This document shows positions 62,838-64,000 of a DNA stretch of 64,000 nt, piece after piece. Numbering within the stretch: position 1 is the stretch's first letter; each line of letters opens with the position of its first letter. Position numbers and translations under genes: made by a program. The notes under the pieces were generated by a model, which saw only the letters and a list, made by a program, of their open reading frames with translations, made no database searches and was not told where the DNA came from. This DNA comes from Okeania sp034190295 (GTDB lineage Bacteria; Cyanobacteriota; Cyanobacteriia; Cyanobacteriales; Microcoleaceae), in contig JAXHSW010000007.1 of the NCBI GenBank assembly GCA_034190295.1, positions 1-64,000 of the forward strand, in the 5' to 3' direction.

Positions 62838-63119
62838 ATGAATGCCTCCATAGGACTATTAGCCCAAACTTTAGGAACATTTGTACAAATATATTTAATT
62901 TTAATGTTCATTAGGATCTTATTAAGTTGGTTTCCTAATATTAACTGGTACGACCCACCATTTTCTGTACTAAGTCAGTTGACAGACCCTTATCTAAATA
63001 TATTTCGTTCTATTATTCCACCCTTGGGAGGTATAGACTTTTCTCCCATAATCGCTATATTTGCTCTCCAGTTTGTAGCTCAAATTTTAACTGGATTACT
63101 AAGTAGCTTGGCTTATTAG
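62838..63119 (+). CDS. YggT family (Ycf19-like) membrane protein
   Basis: 93 residues with two membrane helices. It has the family motif FIRILLSWFPNINWYDPPF (about 24-42), then DPYLNIFRSIIPPLGGIDFSP (about 51-71), typical of YggT/Ycf19. The family is linked to membrane organisation and, in plastids and cyanobacteria, to thylakoid or nucleoid distribution, but biochemical function is not settled. The start is fixed by the short conserved N-terminus. Confidence 0.92.
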   Translation: MNASIGLLAQTLGTFVQIYLILMFIRILLSWFPNINWYDPPFSVLSQLTDPYLNIFRSIIPPLGGIDFSPIIAIFALQFVAQILTGLLSSLAY

Positions 63120-63131
63120 TATTGAAAAAAC

Positions 63132-63314
63132 GTAAGTATTTCCTGCGGAATGCTGTGCAAATATCTATTAGCTGTCAGCTCTCACAAGGGGGTTGAAATG
63201 AATATAGATAGACTTTAACTTTAAAGACAGCTTTTGTAGTAAGTAAAAATTATGACTCAATTAGTAAAGCTTTTATTTAAAACTAAAAGCAAGAGCTGAT
63301 GGCTGAATGCTTAC
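63132..63314. mobile_element. MITE-like element, GTAAGCATTCAGC family (E4)
   Basis: 183 bp from GTAAGTATTTCCTGCGGAA to GGCTGAATGCTTAC. It shares the left GGAATGCTGNGCAAA part with E3. Confidence 0.7.
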
Positions 63315-63379
63315 GAAAAAAACTTTGAGGCAGATTGAAAAAAGATCTTAACTCTTCAAACTCAACCTGCCTTTAATAA

Positions 63380-63838
63380 TTAAAAGCCATCAAATTCTTC
63401 TATAGTTTGCCACCGAACTTTATGAGAAAAGCCAGATGATTTAAACTGTTTAAGTTTCAATGGAGTAGGCAGATTTGCTGGTATGGAAACTCTAATTTCA
63501 AAATCAATGACACCTGGTGGGACTTCTTCAATTGACCCAAGTCTTGTACGATTTTGCATAACATTATTGTTATCGGCGTCATAAATACGTCCATATACAT
63601 CAGCATCATACAAAGTTTTATCAGAAGTATTTTTAGCTTTACCACCGATAATAAAACAGTTAGCTGCCATACTAGAACCACTAGAAATCATTCCTGTTTC
63701 TAAACTAGAGGGACATTCTTTGTATTCTAGGTCGTATAGCTGAACTGGAATTGCGGCTAAAGCAGGGTTAGTCCAGAGCCAAGTGACTATGGCAACAAGA
63801 GTAGATATAATAATATTGGCAAAAAATGGCGCTCTCAT
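63380..63838 (-). CDS. Exported protein of unknown function
   Basis: 152 residues. An N-terminal signal peptide (about 1-29, hydrophobic core ending PALAA) is followed by a beta-rich domain (IGGKAKNTSDKTLYDADVYG...IYDADNN, then EVPPGVIDFEIRVSIP). The pattern of a strand pair with KNTSDKTLYD and PPG resembles the immunoglobulin-like FxLYD domain of exported proteins. It has two cysteines (about residues 42 and 61) that could form a disulfide. Function unknown. No coupled neighbour. Confidence 0.65.
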   Translation of the reverse strand: MRAPFFANIIISTLVAIVTWLWTNPALAAIPVQLYDLEYKECPSSLETGMISSGSSMAANCFIIGGKAKNTSDKTLYDADVYGRIYDADNNNVMQNRTRLGSIEEVPPGVIDFEIRVSIPANLPTPLKLKQFKSSGFSHKVRWQTIEEFDGF

Positions 63839-64000
63839 ATAATAAAAATTTAGAGTGAGAATTATAAATAACTCTAGCTTATTTTCTTAAAAGGCGATCG
63901 AAAAAAATGAGTCTATTCATTAATTGATAATGGATAATTGATAATTACCTCTGGTTAAAACCGCTACGGAATTGAATATAAGGAAATATCAAGTGCACTT

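Overview
This window looks like a filamentous, non-heterocystous cyanobacterium (Trichodesmium/Okeania/Lyngbya-like Oscillatoriales). It is AT-rich, has frequent HIP1-type GCGATCGC octamers, and carries cyanobacterial housekeeping genes: a Psb35-like photosystem II assembly protein, a PCP-reductase-like peptide, the carotene isomerase crtH, the plastoquinone prenyltransferase ubiA and a TIGR04376 protein. Intergenic DNA is abundant and dense with repeats: heptamer arrays, minisatellites, REP-like hairpins and several MITE-like families, some inserted in genes or abutting start codons. The assignment to a lineage is inference; no rRNA or tRNA gene was seen. Four 100-N runs are scaffold gaps, each sitting inside a repeat.

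Layout. 1-605: right part of a hairpin-cored tandem array. 0.9-5.6 kb: holB, a Psb35-like gene and a GT39 membrane glycosyltransferase with in-frame repeat insertions. 6.3-12.2 kb: a TPR-CHAT protease, a small hydrophobic partner candidate and three tandem DUF29-like paralogues. 12.5-19.1 kb: a lipoprotein deacetylase, then a minus-strand four-gene cluster (HipA-like kinase, HIRAN protein, ABC-type ATPase, DUF4435 TOPRIM) resembling a PARIS-type defence unit extended by a split HipA module; DUF4926 and DUF6883 genes follow. 19.5-26.7 kb: mnmG and an accessory stretch with a DUF29 gene, an HTH regulator, a DUF6888/DUF6887 pair, a broken DUF433 gene, an orphan signal-peptide ORF, a broken polymorphic toxin with a putative immunity gene, and a LamG protein. 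27-42.6 kb: mostly core genes (tpiA, folP, an ABC permease, ubiA, ppx), a PGM1-like ligase, a Uma2 protein and a REC-PAS-GAF-GGDEF photoreceptor candidate. 45-47.5 kb: a Crp/Fnr regulator, a DALR-domain protein and a DCC oxidoreductase.

47.7-52.5 kb is the most unusual part. A near-consensus promoter precedes a 64-bp-stem hairpin, a compact branched fold and a NYN-domain RNase gene. Next come a HEPN-RNase III fusion gene and two more RNase III genes. The HEPN fusion is split by mobile repeats, the second RNase III has an A9 frameshift, and the third is intact once a mis-sized gap is corrected. I propose this as a candidate RNA-processing system; that is inference from layout and folds. 52.6-53.4 kb holds a second copy of the hairpin array, complete, with 20-bp terminal inverted repeats and a possible 9-bp target duplication, so it is probably a mobile element. 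53.9-64 kb: an SBBP-repeat protein, a rhodanese, crtH, upp, a YtxH-like and a YggT protein, and an exported protein, separated by repeat-filled spacers.
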